The notes under the pieces were generated by a model. That model did not search any database. It worked only from the letters and a program-made list of their open reading frames with translations, and was not told the origin of the DNA. The position numbers were made by a program, and so were the translations under genes. A DNA stretch of 7,498 nucleotides from JAGPCH01 sp039810605 (lineage in GTDB: Bacteria > Bacteroidota > Ignavibacteria > Tepidaquicellales > Tepidaquicellaceae), in assembly GCA_039810605.1 (NCBI GenBank), contig JBDHXH010000105.1, forward strand, positions 1-7,498, read 5' to 3'. Of this stretch, positions 1 to 6,972 are shown in pieces; within the stretch, counting starts at the first letter, position 1; every line of letters starts with the position of its first letter.

Positions 1-2852
1 AGAAAGTAAACATTGTTTGTATTCGGATCTTTGCTCTGCTCTTCGGTTCGGAAGTATGTTTCAAATGAAGTGTTTCGAATGAGTTCCGAAGCGAAATTAT
101 TTCCGGTAACCGTAAAGAATCTTGTCGGCTTCAGATTGATTCTTGCGGAAGTGTTGAGCGATGTTACGGGAAACAGCTCGCTCGTCGGCTTGTTTATTCT
201 CACGTAATTTCCGTCGTTGTAATTTGTCAGTTGAAATTCATTCTCATCCTTCAAACCATTTCGATTAAGATCTCCGAGATAAATGTAATTTCCTTCGCCG
301 ACTCTGACTTCAACAAATACCTTTTCAACTTTCGCCTGACGCTCACTCGTGACATTATAATATAGGTCTGTCTGCGCCGCGCTCTGAAACGGATCCAAGC
401 GTGTCTGCCAGTTTACAAGCACGGTGTTGTTGTTGGTATTTGATTCAGTTGTAAATTGATCGGTATAAGTTTTTTTCCTGAATGTGAGTTCAAACAAAGT
501 AGATAACCATGAAATCCCGGCGTACCTGATTCCGTACATCTGCGTTAATGAATTCGATTCATCGGTCATGACTCCATTCAGCGGAAGGTTGTCTTCCCTT
601 AATCCAATCTCTGAATAGAGATTCATGTTCAGGAAATTGTTGAGAGCGAATCTGGGTTTGATTTCATTAAATGAAAGACTACCCGCGGCAAGACTGTCAC
701 CTGAAGAAGCACTGTAGCTGTCTTCTCTGTCTTCCTGATTGTAATCAACGCGCATTTCAAAGTATGGACTGTCAAAGTCTGATGACTTCAGAGTTTTTCT
801 GTAACCGACAGTTGCGAATTGTCGGAGCCATCTGCCCTTGGTGCCGATAAGTGTGTTGTCACTTTTTATCAGTTCAATTTTATATTTTGCATCGGGAAGA
901 TTGACGGAATCATTTCTGAACGTAAAGTCTGCAGCAGTTCGAAGCGAATTGAAAGTCGTACCTCTTAAGAGTTGCCCGAACATTCCGTTTATCTCGAGCG
1001 AATTTGAAGGTGCAAGATGCAGGCTTGCTTCATGCAGGTCTTCGGTGAGTTTGGTTGAATCGTTTATGTCATAGTCTCTGTAAAACTCTACGGGGTTTAC
1101 TCTTTCGAGCGGCTGAAAAATCTGATTGACGAGTTTTTCCTTCAGCTTGAATTCAAAAGCTTTCATCTTCATTCCGAAAAGCCTGAAGTCATATTGATTG
1201 ATTCCCGCATTTCCGTAAATCGCCACTCCTTTGTTATTGTTGTCGCCAATGGAAGAAAATTTATTCGCATCAAGAATGGATACGGCAGACTCAAGATTCA
1301 AAAAGAATTCCTTCCTGGGCGAGGAAGAATAATTCAGCATGACATCGGCAACCTGATACGCATTTGGCATCGGTATAAAGATTATCGTATCGAAATTTCC
1401 CTGCTGAAGCCCGGCAAAATTATATTGGAACTGACTCTGCTGGAGATAATTTCCTTTTCCGTTTCCTACAAATGAAAAAGTTACCTGATAGATTGCATTG
1501 GAATCATTTGGAAGATACTTATAATACTTTACGTTGTTTCCTGCAACCGTAGTGTCGGTCTTCACATATAGCCCCAGACCTTTGCCCAAAGAATCTCTTC
1601 CAACTAACTGAACTCCGGACTTCACGGCTTTAAATTTATCATCTCCTGCGTTTGCGAGTATCTGCCTGTCCTGGTCGGTAAGCGTGAAGTCAATTGTTTT
1701 GTCCTGATTGTCATTTTGATTTACATAGAAACCCGAAATTGATAATTTATTTTTGAAGAAATTGATTGTATTCGCTCCGCTTATGATTGTTCTGGAAAAC
1801 TTTCTATCGGTATATTCGAAGTCAACAATAATACGTGACACGCTCGTGATGAGCCTGTTGTTGGTAAATGTAATTGTTCCAATTCCATAATCAATTACAT
1901 AGTCTGCCTGTTCGCCGCGTGTCATTAGATTTCCGTCAACATAAACTTTTTCCGATCCCGATAGCACAAGTATGTCAATCTCATTATCTATTCCAATAAG
2001 GTAATAAGGTCCTTGTGTCCCGTCAATTCCGTTAAACGAATTTGAATTGAACTTGCCGCGCTGCACCGCCCCGCTCAAGAAAATGTTTCCTATTCCATAA
2101 TCGGTGAATGCTTTGGCTCCCTGAATTTTCCTCTTGAAGTTTACGAACTGTGTGTTTGCAAAATCAATGTTAATGTCTCCAATTGTTCCGACTACATTGT
2201 TGCTTTTGATTTCAATGAAAACTTTATCAAGCTCCTGAAGTTTTTCCGTATTGCCTTCAGGCTGTATGGGAGTATTTTCATCTGTAAGAGCGGCATTAAT
2301 CTCGACATCTGAAGTCAGTTTGCCGTTGAGCTGCAGCCTGAATCCTGAATTCAAAGACATGTCACGATTGGAGCCGATGGTTACGCCCCTGAATATACTT
2401 CCTGATTTCTCAAGCTCTGTTCCCTCAAATATACTTCCGATGAAATCCTTTTTTTGTGTTGCAATCTGAACGGTATCGCCTGTAATTGTATCCTTCTCAA
2501 TAAGTATGTCAAAGTTTGAATACTCGTCCTTAATGTCATAAGGAAAGACATCGTACTCTATGTTAAGATTATAGACCTGAAATGTATCGAGTTCATATTT
2601 TTGAAATAAGTCTTTGCTCAATTTTATGATCCCCGTTCTGTAGTTGAAATCATAATCTTTGAGAGGGGACAAAGTCATGTTTTGAAGCGTAAGCTTATCA
2701 GAATATTGAATGATAAATTTATCTCCAAGATCAATGATAGTATCATGAACTCCTATTCTTGCAATGTGAAGTTTATAATTAGGACCCTGCTGCTGGGAAT
2801 AGAGAATTGAGGGAAGTATTAATATGACGAATATAAACTTTTTGACAGACAT
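1..2852 (-). CDS. Large exported outer-membrane beta-barrel-type protein, SprA-like (C-terminus beyond window)
   Basis: The frame is open from an ATG at 2852-2850 to the window edge, giving 950 complete codons with no stop. The first 20 residues form a signal peptide (basic MSVKK, a hydrophobic stretch, then LYSQ before QQG). The rest is rich in Asn, Asp, Ser, Tyr and Phe with alternating hydrophobic residues, as in outer-membrane beta proteins. Residues 151-170 (GSIFRGVTIGSNRD...) and 190-202 (TDENTPIQPEGNT) resemble segments I associate with SprA-like barrel proteins of the FCB group. Residues 299-330 (GSEKVYVDG, DYVIDYGIGTITFT) are a beta module that recurs in weaker form near 35-104. Residues 861-872 (DLNRNGLKDENE) fit an EF-hand-type Ca-binding loop. 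No ATG, GTG or TTG lies in frame just upstream, and the only GGGAG is 23 bases away. Export and beta-rich architecture are well supported. The family assignment is from memory, and the role (secretion, adhesion or assembly) is unknown. Confidence 0.85.
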   Translation of the reverse strand, partial: MSVKKFIFVILILPSILYSQQQGPNYKLHIARIGVHDTIIDLGDKFIIQYSDKLTLQNMTLSPLKDYDFNYRTGIIKLSKDLFQKYELDTFQVYNLNIEYDVFPYDIKDEYSNFDILIEKDTITGDTVQIATQKKDFIGSIFEGTELEKSGSIFRGVTIGSNRDMSLNSGFRLQLNGKLTSDVEINAALTDENTPIQPEGNTEKLQELDKVFIEIKSNNVVGTIGDINIDFANTQFVNFKRKIQGAKAFTDYGIGNIFLSGAVQRGKFNSNSFNGIDGTQGPYYLIGIDNEIDILVLSGSEKVYVDGNLMTRGEQADYVIDYGIGTITFTNNRLITSVSRIIVDFEYTDRKFSRTIISGANTINFFKNKLSISGFYVNQNDNQDKTIDFTLTDQDRQILANAGDDKFKAVKSGVQLVGRDSLGKGLGLYVKTDTTVAGNNVKYYKYLPNDSNAIYQVTFSFVGNGKGNYLQQSQFQYNFAGLQQGNFDTIIFIPMPNAYQVADVMLNYSSSPRKEFFLNLESAVSILDANKFSSIGDNNNKGVAIYGNAGINQYDFRLFGMKMKAFEFKLKEKLVNQIFQPLERVNPVEFYRDYDINDSTKLTEDLHEASLHLAPSNSLEINGMFGQLLRGTTFNSLRTAADFTFRNDSVNLPDAKYKIELIKSDNTLIGTKGRWLRQFATVGYRKTLKSSDFDSPYFEMRVDYNQEDREDSYSASSGDSLAAGSLSFNEIKPRFALNNFLNMNLYSEIGLREDNLPLNGVMTDESNSLTQMYGIRYAGISWLSTLFELTFRKKTYTDQFTTESNTNNNTVLVNWQTRLDPFQSAAQTDLYYNVTSERQAKVEKVFVEVRVGEGNYIYLGDLNRNGLKDENEFQLTNYNDGNYVRINKPTSELFPVTSLNTSARINLKPTRFFTVTGNNFASELIRNTSFETYFRTEEQSKDPNTNNVYF

Positions 2853-2922
2853 TCGGATACTTTTAACTCCGGAATCTCCCTTCGGATGAGCGGCTATGCC
2901 GCAGGATGTTTTAACAGCCGGG
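2851..2922 (-). promoter_or_regulatory. Structured leader with nested hairpins covering the start codon of the outer-membrane gene
   Basis: On the minus strand, GCGGC (2902-2898) and GCCGC (2894-2890) make a perfect 5-bp stem with a 3-base loop. An upstream CGGCT (2920-2916) can instead pair with AGCCG (2895-2891), so the two stems exclude each other. ATTCCGGA (2875-2868) can pair with TCCGAAT (2857-2851) through 7 bp with one bulged C; the second arm includes the A and T of the ATG. The boxes GTTAAAA and ATCC recur on both sides of the central stem. It matches no riboswitch class I recognise. It could be a translational control leader or a dispersed REP-like repeat. The pairings are seen directly; the function is inferred. 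Confidence 0.35.
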
Positions 2923-2970
2923 AAATTCAAAAAGCAAAATAAATTAGCTTTTGTAAAGTATAATAATAGT

Positions 2971-3070
2971 CAAAAAATTTATTTGCATAAAAGAATTATT
3001 GGTAAGACACAAACTATGTCGCCGGATTAATAAATCCCCGGTTCCGACGTTCCTATTCCGTCGGTTTTTT
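2971..3070 (+). ncRNA. Candidate short plus-strand RNA antisense to the vWA gene 3' end (speculative)
   Basis: A perfect TATAAT lies at 2959-2964 on the plus strand, although no good -35 box is seen 16-18 bases before it. A transcript starting near 2971 would meet three hairpins in a row: GACA/TGTC (3006-3020), a CCGG-based stem around the vWA stop codon (3022-3041), and the terminator-like stem ending in T6 at 3070. It would be about 100 bases long and overlap the last 44 bases of the vWA gene. The AT-rich background makes a chance TATAAT likely, so this is a hypothesis. Confidence 0.15.
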
Positions 3071-4661
3071 GAGACTTCTCTGTCTTGCGTATCATCAGCG
3101 TCACGGTTTCTTTCTTAAAATTATCTGCATCATAATTTATTTCGATGGGAATATCTTCAACAAGTCTAACATTCGCACCCGGTGTTGTTGTGTGTTTTGA
3201 ATAAATGAAATTGAGACTTCCGAAAAGTGACTTCTTAATTCTGCCGAGTTCTGCGGAATAGCCTGTGGAAACTGCATAAGAAGACAAACCGCCAAGGCAT
3301 ACATCCTGTCCCTCCGCGTTATCAATCACCAGTTCAAAACATCTTTTTTTCATTAACAGAAAAATAAGCACTGCCACCAGCAAAAGGACAAATGCGATCA
3401 TGCCTATGAGCACAAACAATCGCCAGGGTCCGTATTTCATCCTGATTTCGAGCGGGATTCTGGTGACGATTTTTTTATCCTTCAAAACAGGCTGAAAAAT
3501 TTCGGGAACTGTCTGCAAAGCAAAGAGATCTTTGAAGTTGTTGACATAATTTTCATCAAGCAGAACATCAACCTGTGAAACATCAAGCACTAGATCTCCG
3601 CCTATTGCAAAATCTTCCTTAAAAATTGTATTAAATGAAAAAGTAGGCGTGATCTCGGGAAGATTGAAAATAATTGAAAAGCCTGTTACTTCGCCCTCGG
3701 GGTTGACATTGCTTACGGTCGAGGGAAGTATCGTCTGCGTTCCAAGAGACTTAACGGAATAGTCTGTTGAATTAAAGTTTTCCAATCCTACATGGAGATT
3801 AGCGCTCCTTATTATATATGGGTAGAGGTTTGATTTCAATGTGAGGTCATTGAAAGTCTCTCTGACTTTTTCACCCTCTTCAAAACCGAAGCCTCGCAGA
3901 GTGGAGCCATCATAATATAATTTCCCGGGAACAATTCTGCTTTGAGTCATCCTCGGCTTCAGAACAATCGTACCAATGTCCAATGGCTTTAATGTTATTG
4001 CTTTCTGCTTTATCCCTACACTTCGAAGTATAGTATCGTAATTTTCAAGATCTTTTTGCGAGAGAACATTTTTTGAGTAAACAATTCCATAGGCAACATA
4101 TCCTTTTGCAGTATCGGTGCCATCGGGAAGTTTTTCAGGAATCGGATATAACAATATTTTCTGAATGTATGGATCGTTGCGAAGTTTTTTGTAAAAGGAA
4201 AGAGTATTTTGAAAAGATGAATCACCCGATCCGGATATGTCGTTAATGTTGTCTGTTACGAGCCAGATGATTCCCGCGGTTCCGTCTAATGCAGAAATTC
4301 CGCTTTCGATTGCTTCAATGAGATCTGTTGCTCCGGTCTTGTCATCTTTTCCTGTCATGAGATGGAACTTTCCCATCAATTCATCCGGAATAAGATTATT
4401 TGTGTTCCCGCTGAAAATCAATTTTGGAGACGTTATTCCTCGCTTTGTATCAGTCTTTGTAAAGAGCATAACCTTAGCCTTATCCTCGGGCTTCATTGAA
4501 TTCCGGATAAGAGCTTTGCTGAACGCCTTAAAGTTACTTTGAGGCAGATTGTAATATGGCATCATGCTTCCGGAATTGTCAAACAGGAAAACGAATTGAT
4601 TCCCGTCGGCAAAACAATTAGCAGAAAAGAGAATAAACAATATTGCAAAAATTTTCTTCAT
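3027..4661 (-). CDS. Secreted, membrane-anchored vWA-domain protein with cytoplasmic tail
   Basis: The protein has 544 residues. Residues 1-18 form a signal peptide (MKK, hydrophobic core, NCFA then DGN). A von Willebrand factor A domain follows at about 22-185 with an intact MIDAS metal site: DNSGS at 28-32, Thr112 in TGATDL, and Asp137 in LVTDN. Residues 190-410 are beta-rich and unrecognised. One transmembrane helix spans about 415-437, then basic MKKR and a tail of about 107 residues. Basic residues after the helix place the tail in the cytoplasm and the vWA domain in the periplasm. An in-frame ATG at 4712 would add 17 residues that bury the signal peptide, so 4661 is preferred; neither start has a clear Shine-Dalgarno. 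It follows the propeller gene by 54 bases. vWA domains usually bind protein partners through a divalent metal, but the partner here is unknown. There is no MoxR ATPase in the window, so a standard MoxR-vWA or Bat pair is not supported. Confidence 0.85.
   Translation of the reverse strand: MKKIFAILFILFSANCFADGNQFVFLFDNSGSMMPYYNLPQSNFKAFSKALIRNSMKPEDKAKVMLFTKTDTKRGITSPKLIFSGNTNNLIPDELMGKFHLMTGKDDKTGATDLIEAIESGISALDGTAGIIWLVTDNINDISGSGDSSFQNTLSFYKKLRNDPYIQKILLYPIPEKLPDGTDTAKGYVAYGIVYSKNVLSQKDLENYDTILRSVGIKQKAITLKPLDIGTIVLKPRMTQSRIVPGKLYYDGSTLRGFGFEEGEKVRETFNDLTLKSNLYPYIIRSANLHVGLENFNSTDYSVKSLGTQTILPSTVSNVNPEGEVTGFSIIFNLPEITPTFSFNTIFKEDFAIGGDLVLDVSQVDVLLDENYVNNFKDLFALQTVPEIFQPVLKDKKIVTRIPLEIRMKYGPWRLFVLIGMIAFVLLLVAVLIFLLMKKRCFELVIDNAEGQDVCLGGLSSYAVSTGYSAELGRIKKSLFGSLNFIYSKHTTTPGANVRLVEDIPIEINYDADNFKKETVTLMIRKTEKSQKTDGIGTSEPGIY
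3044..3070 (+). terminator. Intrinsic-terminator-like hairpin, plus-strand orientation
   Basis: CCGACG (3044-3049) and CGTCGG (3059-3064) form a perfect 6-bp GC-rich stem with a 9-base loop, followed at once by six T residues (3065-3070). The T-run follows the stem only on the plus strand, so it would stop transcripts moving rightwards, antisense to the vWA gene in which it lies. It cannot act as the terminator of the vWA gene itself. It could be a by-product of codons for the C-terminal tail. Confidence 0.4.
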
Positions 4662-4715
4662 AAACTTTGAACTGATTAGATGATGAAGCAAACCCAAATG
4701 AACAATCTGCATGAT

Positions 4716-5975
4716 CTAAATATGAATATTCAGCTTATCATTTCTGAATGCTTCGAGCAATCCGCTTTCTGTCAAGACGAAGATATCCATTCCGGAGAAG
4801 ACCGCCGAAATGATCTCTTCCGAATCATCTCTCTTCCTAGACGAAATTACATAACCCTCGGCTTCCTGAAACCTGTTCAGGTTGCAAAACACAATTTTAT
4901 TTTTTTGAGACAGCACGATTACATTCTTGCTGACGCATTCGACTCTGTTTTCATATTCATCCTCTGATTCATACACCTTAAGCCCGCTTGCTTTGTATGA
5001 CTTCCATCCGTCAAGCGTGCCGGTGAAAATGTTATCGGCAAAACCTCCCATCGAATTTATGTAGCTGTTTCTTATTCCGGAATAACGAAAAGCAAAATCT
5101 ACAGCAGGCAGATCAAGGTAATAAATTTCATTTTGACGGGAAGTAATATAAAGTTTGTGGTTCAAATAAAATACAAATGAATTTTCATCTACTTCTACAT
5201 TGAGCGGATGAATTGCACCGTTCATACTTTCGAGATCATAAACCAGAAAGGATGAATCAAACATTACAAAAACCAATCGTCCGGCAACACAGATTCTGTC
5301 AAAGGAAAACTTAACTGCTTCAAACTCAAATTCGGAAACAGATTCGATACTGTTCATATCAATAATTTTCAATCGGCATTTCCTTGATACTGCATTGAAT
5401 TCAGTAAACAGAAGATGCCTTCCGCATCTGTTAAGATTGCTCCAGATTAAATAGTCTTGCGGAGCGGAGTATAATGTTACCTGCTTAGGATTTTCGATGT
5501 TGGAATCATCAATCCTGAATATTTTTTTCAGGGAGTTAATGTAAATTACATTTTCATGTACAATGCCTGTCTTTTCAAAAACTTCATCATTAAAAAAAAT
5601 CTTATTGCGGATTTTGCCTCTGTGTCTGTCAACGAGAAAGACATTTCCTTTCCGCGACGCGAGGATTATGTGCCGGTTGTTGACAAGTATTGAATTGAAA
5701 AAACCGTCTCCGCAATCGGCGCTGAACATCCTTCTGAATCCCTTATCAATACCTTCGGGAAACTTAAGCTCCGTTTCATACGAATTATTCAGAAACGGAT
5801 TGCCGCGAAAATAAAAATCTATTCTGGATTTGCTTATCTGCTCTTCATAAGACTTCTCAAAGTCTTCAATCTCAATTCTTTTTTCCTCCGAATCAAAATC
5901 AATTACAATGCGCTCTTCACCGTTGCCGGGTTTTTCTTCTTCGTTTTCGAAATCAATAATGATGCGATCAGACAT
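4716..5975 (-). CDS. Cytosolic beta-propeller protein (PQQ-like/WD-type blades) with acidic repeated N-terminus
   Basis: The protein has 419 residues with no signal peptide or membrane helix, so it is probably cytosolic. Residues 1-45 are highly acidic and repeat a short motif: RIIIDFENEE (4-13), RIVIDFDSEE (23-32) and RIEIEDFE (33-40). From about residue 90 to the end there are seven or eight units of the form 'hydrophobic strand, small turn, strand, polar turn, strand', for example HIILASRKGNVFLVDRHRGK (102-121), KLYITSRQNEIYYLDLP (274-290) and IFVLTESGLLEAF (398-410). This spacing is typical of PQQ-like or WD-type propeller blades. No catalytic motif is seen, so a scaffold or binding role is likely. 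The ATG at 5975 is the first in frame and gives the motif-bearing N-terminus. The gene ends in TAG at 4718-4716, just before the vWA gene, its probable partner. The fold is a confident reading; the function is unknown. Confidence 0.8.
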   Translation of the reverse strand: MSDRIIIDFENEEEKPGNGEERIVIDFDSEEKRIEIEDFEKSYEEQISKSRIDFYFRGNPFLNNSYETELKFPEGIDKGFRRMFSADCGDGFFNSILVNNRHIILASRKGNVFLVDRHRGKIRNKIFFNDEVFEKTGIVHENVIYINSLKKIFRIDDSNIENPKQVTLYSAPQDYLIWSNLNRCGRHLLFTEFNAVSRKCRLKIIDMNSIESVSEFEFEAVKFSFDRICVAGRLVFVMFDSSFLVYDLESMNGAIHPLNVEVDENSFVFYLNHKLYITSRQNEIYYLDLPAVDFAFRYSGIRNSYINSMGGFADNIFTGTLDGWKSYKASGLKVYESEDEYENRVECVSKNVIVLSQKNKIVFCNLNRFQEAEGYVISSRKRDDSEEIISAVFSGMDIFVLTESGLLEAFRNDKLNIHI

Positions 5976-5988
5976 CTTACAATAATAA

Positions 5989-6025
5989 CCTTATCTTAAA
6001 TTCTTAACTCTTTATTCTTTATTCC
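5989..6025 (-). repeat. Degenerate GA/AT-rich heptad run between sua5 and propeller genes
   Basis: On the minus strand the last codons of the Sua5 gene and the spacer read as imperfect copies of a 7-base unit: GAATAAA, GAATAAA, GAGTTAA, GAATTTAA, GATAAGG. The first copies contain the stop codon. The pattern looks like slippage in low-complexity sequence. No binding site or terminator is recognisable. Confidence 0.3.
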
Positions 6026-6959
6026 TAATTTCCAATTCCAAACTATGGGCAGCTCTTTCCATTCTGTCGTTAATTGCTTTTCCAATTCCTTCATCCGGAG
6101 TCCTCTTATAAACAATGACGTCATAATTTTCTTTGTCAAGTTTTCTCAAGTCAGAATATAAATTCAACGCAGCAGTTCTCAAGTCTTTATACCGGTCAGG
6201 GTCAAATAATCCAACATTCAAATTGCGAAAATCTTCCAGTTCCCTGAAGTCATCTATGCAGCGCACCGGAGTATCGGGAGCGTAGTGACTCGGCAGCATT
6301 CCCGGTGAGACAATCTTTCCGTCAGAAATTGCAACAGTTTTTCCAATTGCATCTTCAATCTGCCTTTCGGTAACAAATCCATGACGAAGAATAACGGGAG
6401 GATCTTTGAGAAAGCTGATGACAGTTGATTCAATTCCGATTTCGCAGTTACCTCCTTCAAGAATATACTTAATTCGCCCGTCAAGTTCAGCAAAGACATC
6501 CTCTGCCTTTGTTGGCGAAATTTTCCCGAATCTGTTTGCTGAAGGGGCTGCAAGCGGGACATTGCTTAATTCGAGTACCTGCCGGAAAACTTTGTGTGAT
6601 GGAATTCTCAATGCGACACTGTCATTGCCTGCTGTTACGATATCGGGAATAACTTCTTTTTTCTTAAGGACAAAAGTTAATGGTCCGGGTGAAAATTTTT
6701 CTGCAAGAAGGTAAACTTCATCGGGTATCTCAAGTGCATACTTGTTGAAATCATCAATGCTGCCGACATGAACAATAACAGGATTGAATTTTGGACGGGC
6801 TTTAGTTTCGAAAATTTTCAACACAGCATTCTCATCCATTGCATTGGCTGCGAGTCCGTAAACAGTTTCAGTCGGCAAACCAACAACTCCACCCTTGAGA
6901 ATTTCTTCTGCAGCAATTTTTGCATCTGCGATTATTTCCGTTTTGTATAACTTCTCCAT
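6012..6959 (-). CDS. sua5: Threonylcarbamoyl-AMP synthase, Sua5 type (YrdC plus Sua5 domain)
   Basis: This cytosolic enzyme makes L-threonylcarbamoyl-AMP from threonine, bicarbonate and ATP, the first step of t6A formation at position 37 of ANN-decoding tRNAs; the TsaB/TsaD machinery then transfers the group. The 315 residues match the long, two-domain Sua5 form rather than the roughly 190-residue TsaC. YrdC-domain motifs are in order: PTETVYGL (29-36), KARP (53-56), SPGPLTFVL (90-98), VALRIP (115-120), APSAN (138-142), SPT (148-150) and ESTV (177-180). The conserved linker SPGMLPSHYAP (218-228) leads into the C-terminal Sua5 domain. All key residues appear intact. The ATG at 6959 begins the usual N-terminus and leaves a 13-base gap after the upstream gene; an in-frame ATG at 7004 would overlap that gene by 32 bases and add 15 unneeded residues. 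It is a housekeeping gene, probably cotranscribed with its neighbours by position only. Confidence 0.95.
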   Translation of the reverse strand: MEKLYKTEIIADAKIAAEEILKGGVVGLPTETVYGLAANAMDENAVLKIFETKARPKFNPVIVHVGSIDDFNKYALEIPDEVYLLAEKFSPGPLTFVLKKKEVIPDIVTAGNDSVALRIPSHKVFRQVLELSNVPLAAPSANRFGKISPTKAEDVFAELDGRIKYILEGGNCEIGIESTVISFLKDPPVILRHGFVTERQIEDAIGKTVAISDGKIVSPGMLPSHYAPDTPVRCIDDFRELEDFRNLNVGLFDPDRYKDLRTAALNLYSDLRKLDKENYDVIVYKRTPDEGIGKAINDRMERAAHSLELEIRNKE

Positions 6960-6972
6960 TATGAATGCTCTG

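Noticed and set aside
1194..1475. Plus-strand open frame of 93 codons
   Set aside because: It lies wholly inside the strongly supported minus-strand outer-membrane gene, and its product is not recognisable.
2946..2974. Sigma-70 promoter for the outer-membrane gene with TTGACT at 2974-2969 (minus)
   Set aside because: No acceptable -10 box lies 16-19 bases downstream, and no clear Bacteroidota-type TAnnTTTG element at the right spacing was found. The region is simply AT-rich.
4237..4542. Plus-strand open frame of 101 codons
   Set aside because: It is antisense to the vWA domain, including one of its MIDAS segments, so it is a shadow of that gene.
4606..4617. Lipoprotein signal (SANC) in the vWA protein
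   Set aside because: Asn directly before the Cys does not fit the lipobox, and a signal peptidase I site after CFA is more natural.
4662..4712. N-terminal extension of the vWA gene to the ATG at 4712
   Set aside because: The 17 added residues are polar and would hide a clear signal peptide that starts at the ATG at 4661.
3027..5975. Assignment of the vWA/propeller pair to a MoxR-vWA conflict or Bat system
   Set aside because: No MoxR-type ATPase or other effector gene is in the window, and the exported vWA topology does not match clearly.
6406..6714. Plus-strand open frame of 102 codons
   Set aside because: It is antisense to conserved YrdC motifs and is explained by the coding constraint of the Sua5 gene.
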